In this document: one piece after another, positions 36,498-45,120 of the stretch | How the letters are laid out: each line of letters starts with the position of its first letter | Position numbering within the stretch: the stretch's first letter is position 1 | Assembly (NCBI RefSeq): GCF_947259555.1 | Contig: NZ_CAMYMD010000059.1 | Location: forward strand, 1 to 64,000 | DNA from: an uncultured Roseovarius sp. | Lineage (GTDB): Bacteria; Pseudomonadota; Alphaproteobacteria; Rhodobacterales; Rhodobacteraceae | Reading direction: 5' to 3' | DNA: 64,000 bases | Position numbers and translations under genes: made by a program | Notes under the pieces: model-generated | What the model saw: the letters and a program-made list of their open reading frames with translations, nothing else | Database searches by the model: none | What the model was told of the DNA's origin: nothing

Positions 36498-37748
36498 ATG
36501 ACCGCGCCGCCGCTCTCTGTCCTTGTCCGCAGCTTTCTGCGCATTGGCCTTCTGTCTTTTGGCGGGCCGGCGGCGCAGATCTCGATGATGCATGAAGAGC
36601 TGGTCGAGCGCCGGAAGTGGCTGGATGAGACGCAATTTCTTGGTGCGCTGTCATTCTGCATGCTGTTGCCGGGGCCGGAAGCGATGCAGCTGGCAACTTA
36701 CGCCGGCTGGCGGCTGCGGGGCGTTTCGGGCGGACTGATCGCCGGACTCCTATTTGTGCTTCCCGGGGCTATGGTGATCATGATGCTCGGTTTGGGATAT
36801 GCCACCTATGGGGGCGTTCCGCTGGTGCAGGCGCTTTTCGTTGGCATCAAGGCGGCTGTGGTGGCGATTGTCTTGCAGGCGCTCGTCAACCTCGCACGCC
36901 GCGCTCTCAAGGGAAGGGCGAGCTGGGTTTTGGCGGGTTTGGCCTTTGTCGCCATGTTCTTTCTGTCAGTGCCGTTTCCACTGATTATCGGCTTGGCGGC
37001 GTTGTGGGGATACGTTCAGGCGCGCGGTGAAACACCCGGAGCGCCGCTGATCGACGCTCATGTGCGGCCCTTGCATACGCTTGGAACAGCTGCCCTGTGG
37101 GGCGCGCTCTGGGCTGCGCCCGTGGTCTTCTCATGGGGTATGGGGGCCGTTTTTCTGACGGACCTTGCCCTGTTTTTCAGCAAACTGGCGGTGGTAACCT
37201 TCGGCGGCGCCTATGCGGTGCTTGCCTATATGACCGAAACGGTGGTGGCGACCAAGGGCTGGCTGAGCACGGCGCAGATGATCGACGCGCTTGGGTTGGC
37301 CGAGACGACGCCGGGGCCGCTGATCCTCGTGACCGAATTTGTCGGCCTGCTGGCAGGCTATGCGCAGGGCGGGATGAGCATGGCTATCCTTGCTGCCGCG
37401 CTCACCCTATGGGTGACGTTCACCCCTTGTTTTCTATGGATATTCACTGGCGCACCCTATATCGAGCGAATTCTGTCCAGGCCGCGTCTCAAAGGGGCGC
37501 TTGCGGGGATATCCGCGGCGGTGGTGGGGGTTATCCTCAACCTGTCAGTCTGGTTTGCGCTGCATGTCTTGTTCTCCAGCGTGACCATGACGGCATTCGG
37601 TCCGCGTCCTGATTTGAGCAGCTTTGCGGCGCTCAATGCCGGTTTCGTTATTCTCGCGGCTGTGCTTTTGCTGGTTTTCCGCATAGCCATGGTGCCGGTT
37701 CTTGCGCTGATGGCGGGCCTCGCGGGCGCGTGGCATGTTTTGATCTGA
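36498..37748 (+). CDS. chrA: Chromate transporter ChrA
   Basis: Inner-membrane CHR-family transporter expected to expel chromate. The 416-residue protein has the long form with two CHR halves; the first carries LLSFGGPAAQISMMHEELV and FCMLLPGPEAMQLATYAGW, the second VVTFGGAYAVLAYMTETVV and LGLAETTPGPLILVTEFVG, the classical paired motifs. About ten helices are predicted. The ATG at 36498 immediately follows the tmRNA 3' end. No regulator gene is adjacent. Confidence 0.93.
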   Translation: MTAPPLSVLVRSFLRIGLLSFGGPAAQISMMHEELVERRKWLDETQFLGALSFCMLLPGPEAMQLATYAGWRLRGVSGGLIAGLLFVLPGAMVIMMLGLGYATYGGVPLVQALFVGIKAAVVAIVLQALVNLARRALKGRASWVLAGLAFVAMFFLSVPFPLIIGLAALWGYVQARGETPGAPLIDAHVRPLHTLGTAALWGALWAAPVVFSWGMGAVFLTDLALFFSKLAVVTFGGAYAVLAYMTETVVATKGWLSTAQMIDALGLAETTPGPLILVTEFVGLLAGYAQGGMSMAILAAALTLWVTFTPCFLWIFTGAPYIERILSRPRLKGALAGISAAVVGVILNLSVWFALHVLFSSVTMTAFGPRPDLSSFAALNAGFVILAAVLLLVFRIAMVPVLALMAGLAGAWHVLI

Positions 37749-37821
37749 GGGCTTGCATTGCAGGTCTTTTGTTTTGCTTCGAATCCCCTATGCTGAACGA
37801 TAGAAATCCCCGGGGTAAAGC

Positions 37822-38274
37822 ATGTCTCGTTCAATCGACTACGGAAATCTTATGCATCGCGCCATGCGTGGCCTCATTCAGGAGGTGCTGAGCAAGGTGC
37901 AGATCGAAGGATTGCCCGGGTCTCATCATTTCTTCATCACCTTCGACACCACGCATCCCGAGGCGGTCCTTGCCGATTGGCTGCGCGAGCGATACCCGTC
38001 CGAGATGACTGTTGTCATGCAGCATTGGTATGACGATCTGGACGTGAACGATGAAGGGTTTACCGTGACGCTGAACTTCGGGGATGCGCCCGAGAGGCTT
38101 TATGTGCCGTATGACGCGATCCAGACATTCGTGGATCCATCTGTCGAATTCGGCCTGCGCTTCGAGACGCAGGACGTCGAAGAAGACGGCATCGAAGACG
38201 AGAGCACAGCGCCGGAAGACGAGGGGAACGGCGGTAATGCCGAAGTGGTCAGCCTCGACAGCTTCCGCAAGTGA
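37822..38274 (+). CDS. sspB: Alphaproteobacterial SspB, ClpXP adaptor for ssrA-tagged proteins
   Basis: Tethers tmRNA-tagged proteins to ClpXP for degradation. The 150-residue protein has the SspB-alpha fold pattern: IDYGNLMHRAMRGLIQEVLSK, HHFFITFDTTHPEAV, MTVVMQHWYDDLDV and the strand FTVTLNFGDAPERLYVPYDA. A flexible acidic linker ends in VVSLDSFRK, which matches the C-terminal ClpX-binding motif known from the Caulobacter protein (VSLDxFRKK). The gene lies about 1.4 kb from the tmRNA gene that encodes its substrate tag, with chrA between. Confidence 0.92.
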   Translation: MSRSIDYGNLMHRAMRGLIQEVLSKVQIEGLPGSHHFFITFDTTHPEAVLADWLRERYPSEMTVVMQHWYDDLDVNDEGFTVTLNFGDAPERLYVPYDAIQTFVDPSVEFGLRFETQDVEEDGIEDESTAPEDEGNGGNAEVVSLDSFRK

Positions 38275-38374
38275 CGTCTTCCCGTTTGAAACTTTCGTAA
38301 CACGCACCGATTGTAACGTGGCGGTTACACTTTTGTCATAGCGGTTTCCCGACCTTGGTTGCGGGAGAGACGAC

Positions 38375-38932
38375 ATGGCGAAGGATCTTGGCATGTTTTT
38401 CGGTGAGATGCTGCGTCATCCGGGTGAGGTGGTGGCGCTCGCGCCGTCGTCGGGCGCTGTGGCTCGCCGGATGACCGCCGGGTTGGACCGTGTCACTGGC
38501 CCGGTTGTCGAGATCGGCCCCGGAACGGGCAGCTTTACCCGCGCCATTCTGGCCCGCGGGGTGGCCCCGGAGCGTCTCACCTTGTTGGAGACCAATACAC
38601 GGTTTTGTGAAGCGTTACGCGACAGGTTTCCTGGGGTGCGCGTGCTCAACCGCCCGGCGCAGGAGATTTCGGCGATCGGTCTGCGCGATATCGGCGCCGT
38701 GATTTCGGGCGTTCCGGTGTTGGCTCGTCCACGCATACAGCGAGAGGTGGTTGGGCGCGCCTTCGAGGTGATGGCCCGCGAGGGATGGTTTGCGCAGATC
38801 ACCTACAGTCCGAATGCCCCCATCTCGTCAGAAATGCGGTGCGAATTGGGGCTGCGCGTCGAGAGAAGGGGCACGGTCTGGGCCAATTTGCCACCTGCCC
38901 GCATATTTGTATTCCATAGTATACAGCATTGA
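38375..38932 (+). CDS. PmtA-like phospholipid N-methyltransferase
   Basis: A SAM-dependent methyltransferase of 185 residues related to PmtA of Rhodobacter, which methylates phosphatidylethanolamine toward phosphatidylcholine. The N-terminus FFGEMLRHPGEVVALAPSS is typical of that family, the SAM motif I is VVEIGPGTGSFTRAIL, and motif II LTLLETNTRFCEALR. The close relation to rRNA adenine dimethylases is visible but the substrate motif NPPF/Y is replaced by ISGVPVLA, which supports a lipid substrate. Stands alone between sspB and fumC. Confidence 0.82.
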   Translation: MAKDLGMFFGEMLRHPGEVVALAPSSGAVARRMTAGLDRVTGPVVEIGPGTGSFTRAILARGVAPERLTLLETNTRFCEALRDRFPGVRVLNRPAQEISAIGLRDIGAVISGVPVLARPRIQREVVGRAFEVMAREGWFAQITYSPNAPISSEMRCELGLRVERRGTVWANLPPARIFVFHSIQH

Positions 38933-38986
38933 TCTTTTACACATCTGCGGTATGAACAAGGCAAACGTCCTACGAAAGGCTTTGCT

Positions 38987-40378
38987 ATGACCGCCACTCG
39001 CACCGAATCCGACAGTTTCGGACCTCTCGAAGTGCCCGCCGACAAGTATTGGGGCGCGCAGACGCAGCGCTCGATCCAGAATTTTCCCATCGGGTGGGAG
39101 AAACAGCCGGTGGCCATCGTGCGCGCCCTCGGCGTCATCAAGAAGGCCTGCGCGCAGGCCAACGAGGCGAGCGGCAAGCTCGATGCGCGGCTGGCCGATG
39201 CGGTCATTCAGGCGGCGGGCGAGGTGATCGAGGGCAAGTTCGACGACAATTTCCCGCTGGTGGTCTGGCAGACGGGGTCGGGCACGCAGTCCAACATGAA
39301 TTCCAACGAGGTGATCGCCAACCGCGCCATCGAGATCCTCGGCGGCGAGATCGGCTCCAAGGACCCGGTGCATCCCAATGACCATTGCAACATGGGGCAG
39401 TCCTCGAACGATACCTTCCCCACGGCCATGCATATCGCCACCGCGATGAGCGTGCGCGACGTGCTGCTGCCCGGGCTGGACAAGCTGGCGGCGGGGCTCG
39501 AATCCAAGTCCGAAGAGTTCAAGGACATCATCAAGATCGGCCGCACCCATACGCAGGACGCCACTCCGCTCACACTGGGGCAGGAATTTTCGGGCTACGC
39601 GCATCAGGTCCGGCAGGGGATCGCGCGGGTGCAGGCCTGCATGCCCGGCATTTACGAGCTGGCGCAGGGCGGCACCGCCGTGGGCACCGGGCTCAACACC
39701 GCGCAGGGTTGGGGCGAAACGGTCGCGGCCAACATGGCCGAGATCACCGGGCTGCCTTTCGTGACCGCGCCCAACAAGTTCGAGGCGCTCGCGGCGCATG
39801 ACGCGATGGTGTTCCTGTCGGGGGCGCTCGCGACGGTGGCGGGCTCCTGCTACAAGATCGCCAACGATATCCGGTTTCTGGGGAGCGGGCCGCGCTCCGG
39901 CTTGGGCGAGTTGATCCTGCCCGAGAACGAGCCGGGCAGCAGCATCATGCCCGGCAAGGTCAACCCGACGCAGGCCGAGGCGCTGACACAGGTCGCCGCC
40001 CATGTCATGGGCAATGACGCGGCGATCAAGTTCGCAGGCTCGCAGGGGCATTTCGAGCTCAACGTCTACAACCCGATGATGGCCTATAACCTGTTGCAGT
40101 CCATTCAGCTTCTGGGGGACGCGACCGACAGCTTCACCGAGCGGATGCTGATGGGCACCCGCGCCAATGAGCCGCGCATCGAAAAGCTGATGACAGAGTC
40201 GCTGATGCTGGTGACGGCGCTCGCGCCCACCATCGGCTATGACAACGCCACCAAGGTCGCCAAGACCGCGCACAAGAACGGCACCACGCTGCGCGAAGAG
40301 GCGATCGCACTTGGCTTCGTGGATGCGGAGACCTTTGACCGCGTCGTGCGGCCCGAAGACATGATCGGCCCGAAATGA
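38987..40378 (+). CDS. fumC: Fumarate hydratase class II
   Basis: Oxygen-stable fumarase of the citric acid cycle, converting fumarate to malate. The 463-residue chain has the class II signature [13 protein letters not shown], the active-site regions [33 protein letters not shown] and [17 protein letters not shown]. Start at 38987 ([29 protein letters not shown]). Its stop overlaps the start of the DUF4169 gene (ATGA), so that small protein is co-translated. Confidence 0.97.
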   Translation: MTATRTESDSFGPLEVPADKYWGAQTQRSIQNFPIGWEKQPVAIVRALGVIKKACAQANEASGKLDARLADAVIQAAGEVIEGKFDDNFPLVVWQTGSGTQSNMNSNEVIANRAIEILGGEIGSKDPVHPNDHCNMGQSSNDTFPTAMHIATAMSVRDVLLPGLDKLAAGLESKSEEFKDIIKIGRTHTQDATPLTLGQEFSGYAHQVRQGIARVQACMPGIYELAQGGTAVGTGLNTAQGWGETVAANMAEITGLPFVTAPNKFEALAAHDAMVFLSGALATVAGSCYKIANDIRFLGSGPRSGLGELILPENEPGSSIMPGKVNPTQAEALTQVAAHVMGNDAAIKFAGSQGHFELNVYNPMMAYNLLQSIQLLGDATDSFTERMLMGTRANEPRIEKLMTESLMLVTALAPTIGYDNATKVAKTAHKNGTTLREEAIALGFVDAETFDRVVRPEDMIGPK

Positions 40379-40557
40379 GCGACACGCCGGTCAACTTGAA
40401 CCGGGTGCGCAAGCAAAAGGCGCGGGCTGCGCAAAAGGCCCGCGCCGACGAGAACGCCACGCGCTTTGGACGGACCAAGGCGCAGAGAAAGCTCGAAGAG
40501 TCCGAGGTCGACAGGGCCCGCCGCAGGCTCGATCTGCATCGCCGGGACGAGGAATGA
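40375..40557 (+). CDS. DUF4169 small basic protein
   Basis: A 60-residue, highly charged helical protein ([34 protein letters not shown]...) that matches the DUF4169 family as I know it from Rhodobacterales. Function unknown. The start codon overlaps the fumC stop. Its placement after fumC and before a ribbon-helix-helix protein is, from memory, conserved in the order. Confidence 0.82.
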   Translation: MSDTPVNLNRVRKQKARAAQKARADENATRFGRTKAQRKLEESEVDRARRRLDLHRRDEE

Positions 40558-40564
40558 CCCCCCA

Positions 40565-40616
40565 TTCATCTGGCATGAAATACCTCGGGGGAGTCCCGGA
40601 CCGCGTCCGGGACGGG
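40565..40616. repeat. REP-like element, copy 2, with GC hairpins
   Basis: The 27-bp motif of the element at 16767-16793 appears here in opposite orientation (40565-40591), beginning TTCATCTGGCATG and ending CCTCGGGGG, with one mismatch. It is followed by two hairpins, GTCCCGGA/TCCGGGAC (about 40593-40612) and GGGGGC/GCCCCC. Lies between the DUF4169 and ribbon-helix-helix genes. Confidence 0.8.
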
Positions 40617-40642
40617 GGCAGCGCCCCCGAGGCCCGCGTGCC

Positions 40643-40876
40643 ATGAATGCACGACCGGTCAAACGGTCCCTCACTCTCAGGGGCCATCGCACCAGCGTTT
40701 CGCTTGAGGATGAGTTCTGGCAGGCGTTCCGTGAGATCGCCGAAGAGACGGGCATTCCGCTCAATGCGCTAGCGGCGGAAATAGATGCGGCGCGCGGCGT
40801 CGAGATGGGGCTGGCGACAGCCATTCGGTTGCATGTCTTGCGCCATTATCGGGAAAGATACTCACAAACAGACTGA
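40643..40876 (+). CDS. Ribbon-helix-helix domain protein
   Basis: A 77-residue protein (MNARPVKRSLTLRGHRTSVSLEDEFWQAFREIAEE...) with a predicted ribbon-helix-helix fold of the RHH_4 type, i.e. a small DNA-binding protein; the ribbon is KRSLTLRGHRTSVSLE and the two helices follow. The start at 40643 is chosen because the protein family begins here and the region before it is a REP element. The target is unknown. The stop codon lies inside the following terminator stem. Confidence 0.78.
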   Translation: MNARPVKRSLTLRGHRTSVSLEDEFWQAFREIAEETGIPLNALAAEIDAARGVEMGLATAIRLHVLRHYRERYSQTD

Positions 40877-40903
40877 CGCCGCGCAAGCGAGGCGCGGCGT
40901 CAG
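40873..40903. terminator. Perfect 12-bp hairpin between convergent genes
   Basis: CTGACGCCGCGC (40873-40884) pairs perfectly with GCGCGGCGTCAG (40892-40903). It lies between the stop of the ribbon-helix-helix gene and the end of the minus-strand BCCT gene. Only short T-rich tails follow on each side, so it may act as a bidirectional terminator of moderate strength. Confidence 0.65.
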
Positions 40904-40928
40904 AGTTTGGCAGGGTCAGCGATGCGGC

Positions 40929-42764
40929 TTATTCTGCCGGTTGGCCTTCGATCACAGCGCCCTTGTCCCGCAGGTTGTCGCGATAGAGCGCCTTGGCCAG
41001 AGCGACGACCATCAGCATCATCACCACGGTAAATGGAAGTGCCCCGATGATCATGGCGTTCTTGAGCGCCTCGAACGGATCTGCCGCCGCCCCCGAATTG
41101 CCCGCGATGATCAGCGCCCCGATGACCAGCGTCAGGATGATACCCCAGATGATACGGTGCTTGATCCCGGTTTCGGCCTGACCGCCCGACATGATGGTGT
41201 TCATCACCAGGATACCCGAGTCCGCCGATGTCACGAGGAAGGTCATGATCAGCACCACGCACATGATTGTGATGCCGGTCAACAGCCCGCCGTCGATCAT
41301 AAAGCTCAACGTGGCAAACAGCTTGTTGGTGTTGGACGCGCCGATGATCGCGCCCTCGGCGACGCCGCTCAGTTCCAGATCGATCGCCGTGGCTCCGAGG
41401 ATGGTCATCCAGGCAAAGCAAACCAGCGCCGGTGCGATCACACAGCCAAGGATGAATTCACGCACCGTGCGCCCCTTGGAAATCCGCGCGAGAAACAGAC
41501 CGACAAAGGGGGAGAACGCGATCCACCATGCCCAGTAGAACGTGGTCCAACCCGCTTGCCAGCCGAACAGACGCCCCTCGGTGCCCGCCTCGTAGGCTGC
41601 CAGCTTGGCGTCGTCGGACAACTCGGCCGCAGCCCCCGTCAGGCCGCCGGCAAAGCCGTCGTAGCTGCCCCAGGCATTGGTCGCCCCGCCAAAGAGGTCC
41701 CCGGCCAGTGGTGCCGCCTCCGCAGGCAGCGCCGCGGCAAAGGCATCTGCCGACAACGGGCCATAGGCGTTGAACGACAACGAAACGAAATGCAGGATGT
41801 AATCGACAAACGCGCTTGCATAGGTCGTCATCGCGAAGGCGAAAGAGCCGAACACGACGAAAACCATCAACAGGATCATCGACAGGACCAGATTGAGGTT
41901 CGAGAGATACTTGATCCCGCGGCCCACGCCTGACACGGCGGACAGGATCGACAGGCCCATGATGGCCAGAAGCGCCGCGATCAGACCCACGGTCGAGGGT
42001 TTGGGCGTATCGCCTGTTGCGTTCATCAGCCATTCCATACCGGTCACCGCATACACGCCGTCGACAAATTGCGAGACGCCAAAGCCGATGGTCACCGACA
42101 CACCGAGAATGGTCGCCACGACGCCGAGAATATCAACGACATCACCCAGAATCCCGTTGGCCGCACGTCCCAGAAGGGGTGTCAGCGCAGAACGGATGGT
42201 CAGCGGCATGTCGCGGGTATAAGCGTAATAGGCAAGGCTCAGACCGGTCACGACATAGATTGCCCATGCGTGAAAGCCGTAATGCGCAAAGGTATAGCGA
42301 TAGGCGGGCGTCACGGCCTCGGCGGTATTGCCGCTCACGATCCCGGCGACGGTTTCAGGGTTCGAGCCCCACAGGCCCAACGGTTCAGCCGTGGCAAAGA
42401 CCATAAGCCCGACGCCAAGACCGGCGCCGAACATCATGGAGAACCAGGAGAAATTCGAGAATTCCGGCTTTTCGTCGCCCCGGCCCATCAAGCGTCGTCC
42501 GGTGGCCGGGACAAGCGCCACGATGAAGAGGAAAAAGGCAAAGATGCCGGTTGCGATGATGTAGAAGGTGTTGAAGCCTTCCAGCAGAGACCAGTTCAGG
42601 CTGGAAAGCGTGGCATTGGCGTTGAGCGGCCAGACCAACGCCCAGATCACCAAAAGCGACATGGCGGTCTTGGAGATCAAGGCAATCGGAAGGCTGTAGC
42701 CTTCGTAAAAGCCTTTTGGAGCTGTTTTGATCTCCAGATCTGTAAATGGGGGTTTTATACTCAT
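40929..42764 (-). CDS. BCCT-family betaine/choline/carnitine transporter (611 residues)
   Basis: Secondary transporter of the betaine-carnitine-choline family with twelve predicted helices. The signature region is FYWAWWIAFSPFVGLFLARISKGRTVREF, containing the conserved aromatic box WAWWIAFSPFVG. Another conserved stretch is FSMMFGAGLGVGLMVFATAEPLG (Gly-rich helix 3, here with AGLGVGLMVFATAEP; GAGLGVGL suggests the sodium-coupled group). A long loop (about 330-390) precedes helix 8. Substrate is not readable. It is divergent from a second BCCT gene across a 551-bp gap. Confidence 0.93.
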   Translation of the reverse strand: MSIKPPFTDLEIKTAPKGFYEGYSLPIALISKTAMSLLVIWALVWPLNANATLSSLNWSLLEGFNTFYIIATGIFAFFLFIVALVPATGRRLMGRGDEKPEFSNFSWFSMMFGAGLGVGLMVFATAEPLGLWGSNPETVAGIVSGNTAEAVTPAYRYTFAHYGFHAWAIYVVTGLSLAYYAYTRDMPLTIRSALTPLLGRAANGILGDVVDILGVVATILGVSVTIGFGVSQFVDGVYAVTGMEWLMNATGDTPKPSTVGLIAALLAIMGLSILSAVSGVGRGIKYLSNLNLVLSMILLMVFVVFGSFAFAMTTYASAFVDYILHFVSLSFNAYGPLSADAFAAALPAEAAPLAGDLFGGATNAWGSYDGFAGGLTGAAAELSDDAKLAAYEAGTEGRLFGWQAGWTTFYWAWWIAFSPFVGLFLARISKGRTVREFILGCVIAPALVCFAWMTILGATAIDLELSGVAEGAIIGASNTNKLFATLSFMIDGGLLTGITIMCVVLIMTFLVTSADSGILVMNTIMSGGQAETGIKHRIIWGIILTLVIGALIIAGNSGAAADPFEALKNAMIIGALPFTVVMMLMVVALAKALYRDNLRDKGAVIEGQPAE

Positions 42765-43315
42765 GTTGTGGCGTTCCCTGTTGTAGTGGTTTGCGGGGGC
42801 TTGCCGCGCGGTGTCCGCTTTGGCGGCGGATCTCCAACCGTCGATTTTGCGCCCATCGCGGCAGTCTCACACGTGTGCTGCCCATAGCCGGGCCGAGAAT
42901 ACGGCGTTCAAGACGCGGTTTACGACGCTTCTGACGGACGCATGTCGATTTCAAGCTGCGCGCTTCAACCCGGTTGATGGCCGACACAGCAGAATTGAAG
43001 TGAAGGATGGGCGCGCCTCTAAAGGTCGATTCCCTCTTCATCTGCCAAATGCGACGGCTGGAAATGTCGTTTTATGCTGAAAAGATACGCGATCCGGTTG
43101 CGCCTTAGGCCACGAGCTTGTTAAGCTTACGTCGTGGAGCGGGTGCGTTTGGGGGTCTGTTTTGCGCGCGAGCAACGTCTGTGCGGTCGCCCCCCGGCCC
43201 AAAATGAAGCAAAAGCCGACGCAGATTGCGCGGCACGCATGCGGGCAGAGTACGTGCTCCTGCGGGTCATGACATGCGCGTCTCAAACGGCAATCAGTGA
43301 GAAGAGGGGGCCTAA
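42765..43315. other. 551-bp gap between the two divergent BCCT genes
   Basis: No gene could be supported. Both transporter genes must have their promoters here, and the gap is longer than needed for that, so binding sites for an osmotic or substrate-responsive regulator are plausible. I saw no clear palindrome beyond short repeats, and short frames on both strands have no ribosome sites or recognisable products. Confidence 0.5.
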
Positions 43316-45022
43316 ATGGCCGATGAAACGGCAAATCAGGGGATACCCGAGCCTGAAGGGCATTCGGATATCATCGAGACCGATTACGAGGTCGGTCAGG
43401 ACAATGTCCAGCCAAGGCTTGGCCCGTTCGGGCTTGATATCCACAATCCGGTGTTCTTCATTTCCGGGCTGGCGGTGGTCATTTTCGTTTTCTACTCACT
43501 GGCGCTGCCGGAGCAGGCGGCATCGGTGTTCGAGTCCGCCAAGAGCTACGTCATCAACACGTTCGATTTCTTCTTTCTTGGCGCCGCTAATATTTTCGTC
43601 ATCTTCTGTCTTCTGCTGATCGTGACGCCCTATGGCTCTGTGCGGCTGGGCGGCACAGATGCGCGGCCCGACTACAGCTATATCGGCTGGTTCGCCATGT
43701 TGTTCGCGGCTGGTATGGGGATCGGGCTGCTGTTCTTCGGCGTGTCAGAACCGATGAGCCATTTTTCCACATCACTTGGCGGTACTGCGGTCGGTGAGGA
43801 CGGTGTGCGCACGGACTGGGCGCCGATCGGAGCTGCCGGAGGCGATGCAGCCGCGGCGCAGCGTCTTGGCATGGCGGCAACGATCTTTCACTGGGGTCTG
43901 CATCCTTGGGCAATCTATGCCGTGGTGGCCCTCGCGCTGGCGTTGTTTTCCTACAACAAGGGCCTGCCGCTGACGCTGCGCTCGGCGTTCTACCCGCTTC
44001 TGGGCGAGCGTGTCTGGGGCTGGTGGGGTCACATCATCGACACTCTGGCGGTGTTTGCCACGCTCTTCGGTCTGGCCACATCGCTCGGCTTTGGTGCGGA
44101 ACAGACGGCCTCGGGTCTGACCTTTCTCTTTGGCTCAGGTGACGCTGCAGAGGGCACACGCGCCTTCATGGGTATCACCTATGGCAACAGTGACGAGTCG
44201 GGCGTGACCAACAACCCGCTTCTGCTGGTGATCCTGATTTCCGTGATCACGAGTATTGCGCTTGTTTCGGTCGTGCGTGGCCTTGACGGCGGCGTCAAGG
44301 TGCTGTCCGAGATCAACATGGGGCTGGCCGCGATCCTGCTCTTGTTCGTGTTCCTGGTGGGCGGGCCGATCTTTCTGATCACGCTGTTCTTCGACAGTAT
44401 CTGGGCCTACCTCCAGAACCTGTTTGCTCTCAGCAATCCGTTCGGACGTGAAGATGTGAACTTCAGCCAGGGCTGGACGTCGTTCTACTGGGCGTGGTGG
44501 ATTTCCTGGTCACCCTTCGTGGGCATGTTCATCGCTCGCGTTAGCCGGGGCCGGACTGTGCGCGAATTCATCATTTGCGTGCTGATCATCCCGACCACGG
44601 TCTGCATCCTTTGGATGACCGTCTTTGGCGGCACCGCGCTCAACCAGGTGGTGGCTGACGGCTATACCGGCGCGCAGGATGCGGCGCTTGAACTCAAGTT
44701 GTTCAAGATGCTTGCGGAACTGCCATTGGCGACGATCACCTCGGTGATCGGGATCATTCTTGTGATCGTGTTCTTCGTTACCTCGTCGGACTCCGGCAGC
44801 CTCGTGATCGACACGATTACGGCAGGTGGCAAGGTCGACGCACCGGTGTCGCAGCGCGTGTTCTGGTGCGTCTTCGAGGGGGCCGTGGCGATTGTGCTGT
44901 TGATCGGCGGCGGCCTTGCGTCGTTGCAGGCTGCGGTTATCTCGACCGGCTTGCCGTTCACAGTGGTTCTGCTCGTCATGTGCTATGCCATCTGGCGCGG
45001 CCTCGCGAACGAAAAGCGCTGA
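43316..45022 (+). CDS. BCCT-family transporter (568 residues)
   Basis: A second betaine-carnitine-choline family carrier, distinct from its neighbour in sequence and length. The signature is FYWAWWISWSPFVGMFIARVSRGRTVREF, and helix 3 reads FAAGMGIGLLFFGVSEPMSHF; the GMGIGL motif is that of the sodium-coupled BetP/OpuD-like branch. An N-terminal tail of about 35 acidic residues precedes helix 1. Start at 43316 has AGAGGGGG about 5 nt upstream. A strong terminator follows the gene. Substrate specificity is open (glycine betaine, choline, DMSP and others). Confidence 0.93.
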   Translation: MADETANQGIPEPEGHSDIIETDYEVGQDNVQPRLGPFGLDIHNPVFFISGLAVVIFVFYSLALPEQAASVFESAKSYVINTFDFFFLGAANIFVIFCLLLIVTPYGSVRLGGTDARPDYSYIGWFAMLFAAGMGIGLLFFGVSEPMSHFSTSLGGTAVGEDGVRTDWAPIGAAGGDAAAAQRLGMAATIFHWGLHPWAIYAVVALALALFSYNKGLPLTLRSAFYPLLGERVWGWWGHIIDTLAVFATLFGLATSLGFGAEQTASGLTFLFGSGDAAEGTRAFMGITYGNSDESGVTNNPLLLVILISVITSIALVSVVRGLDGGVKVLSEINMGLAAILLLFVFLVGGPIFLITLFFDSIWAYLQNLFALSNPFGREDVNFSQGWTSFYWAWWISWSPFVGMFIARVSRGRTVREFIICVLIIPTTVCILWMTVFGGTALNQVVADGYTGAQDAALELKLFKMLAELPLATITSVIGIILVIVFFVTSSDSGSLVIDTITAGGKVDAPVSQRVFWCVFEGAVAIVLLIGGGLASLQAAVISTGLPFTVVLLVMCYAIWRGLANEKR

Positions 45023-45051
45023 CCGGACGCGTCGACGGCCGGACCAACCAG

Positions 45052-45090
45052 AGCCCCCCGGGTGTTGCACCCCGGGGGGCTTTGCTGTTT
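45052..45090 (+). terminator. Intrinsic terminator after the second BCCT gene
   Basis: AGCCCCCCGGG (45052-45062) pairs with CCCGGGGGGCT (45071-45081) and is followed by TTGCTGTTTT. The stem is 11 bp with an 8-base loop. It separates the transporter from the aminotransferase gene, which starts 31 bp further on. Confidence 0.9.
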
Positions 45091-45120
45091 TGTGCGGAAA
45101 AATGGATCAGGGGACAGCAG

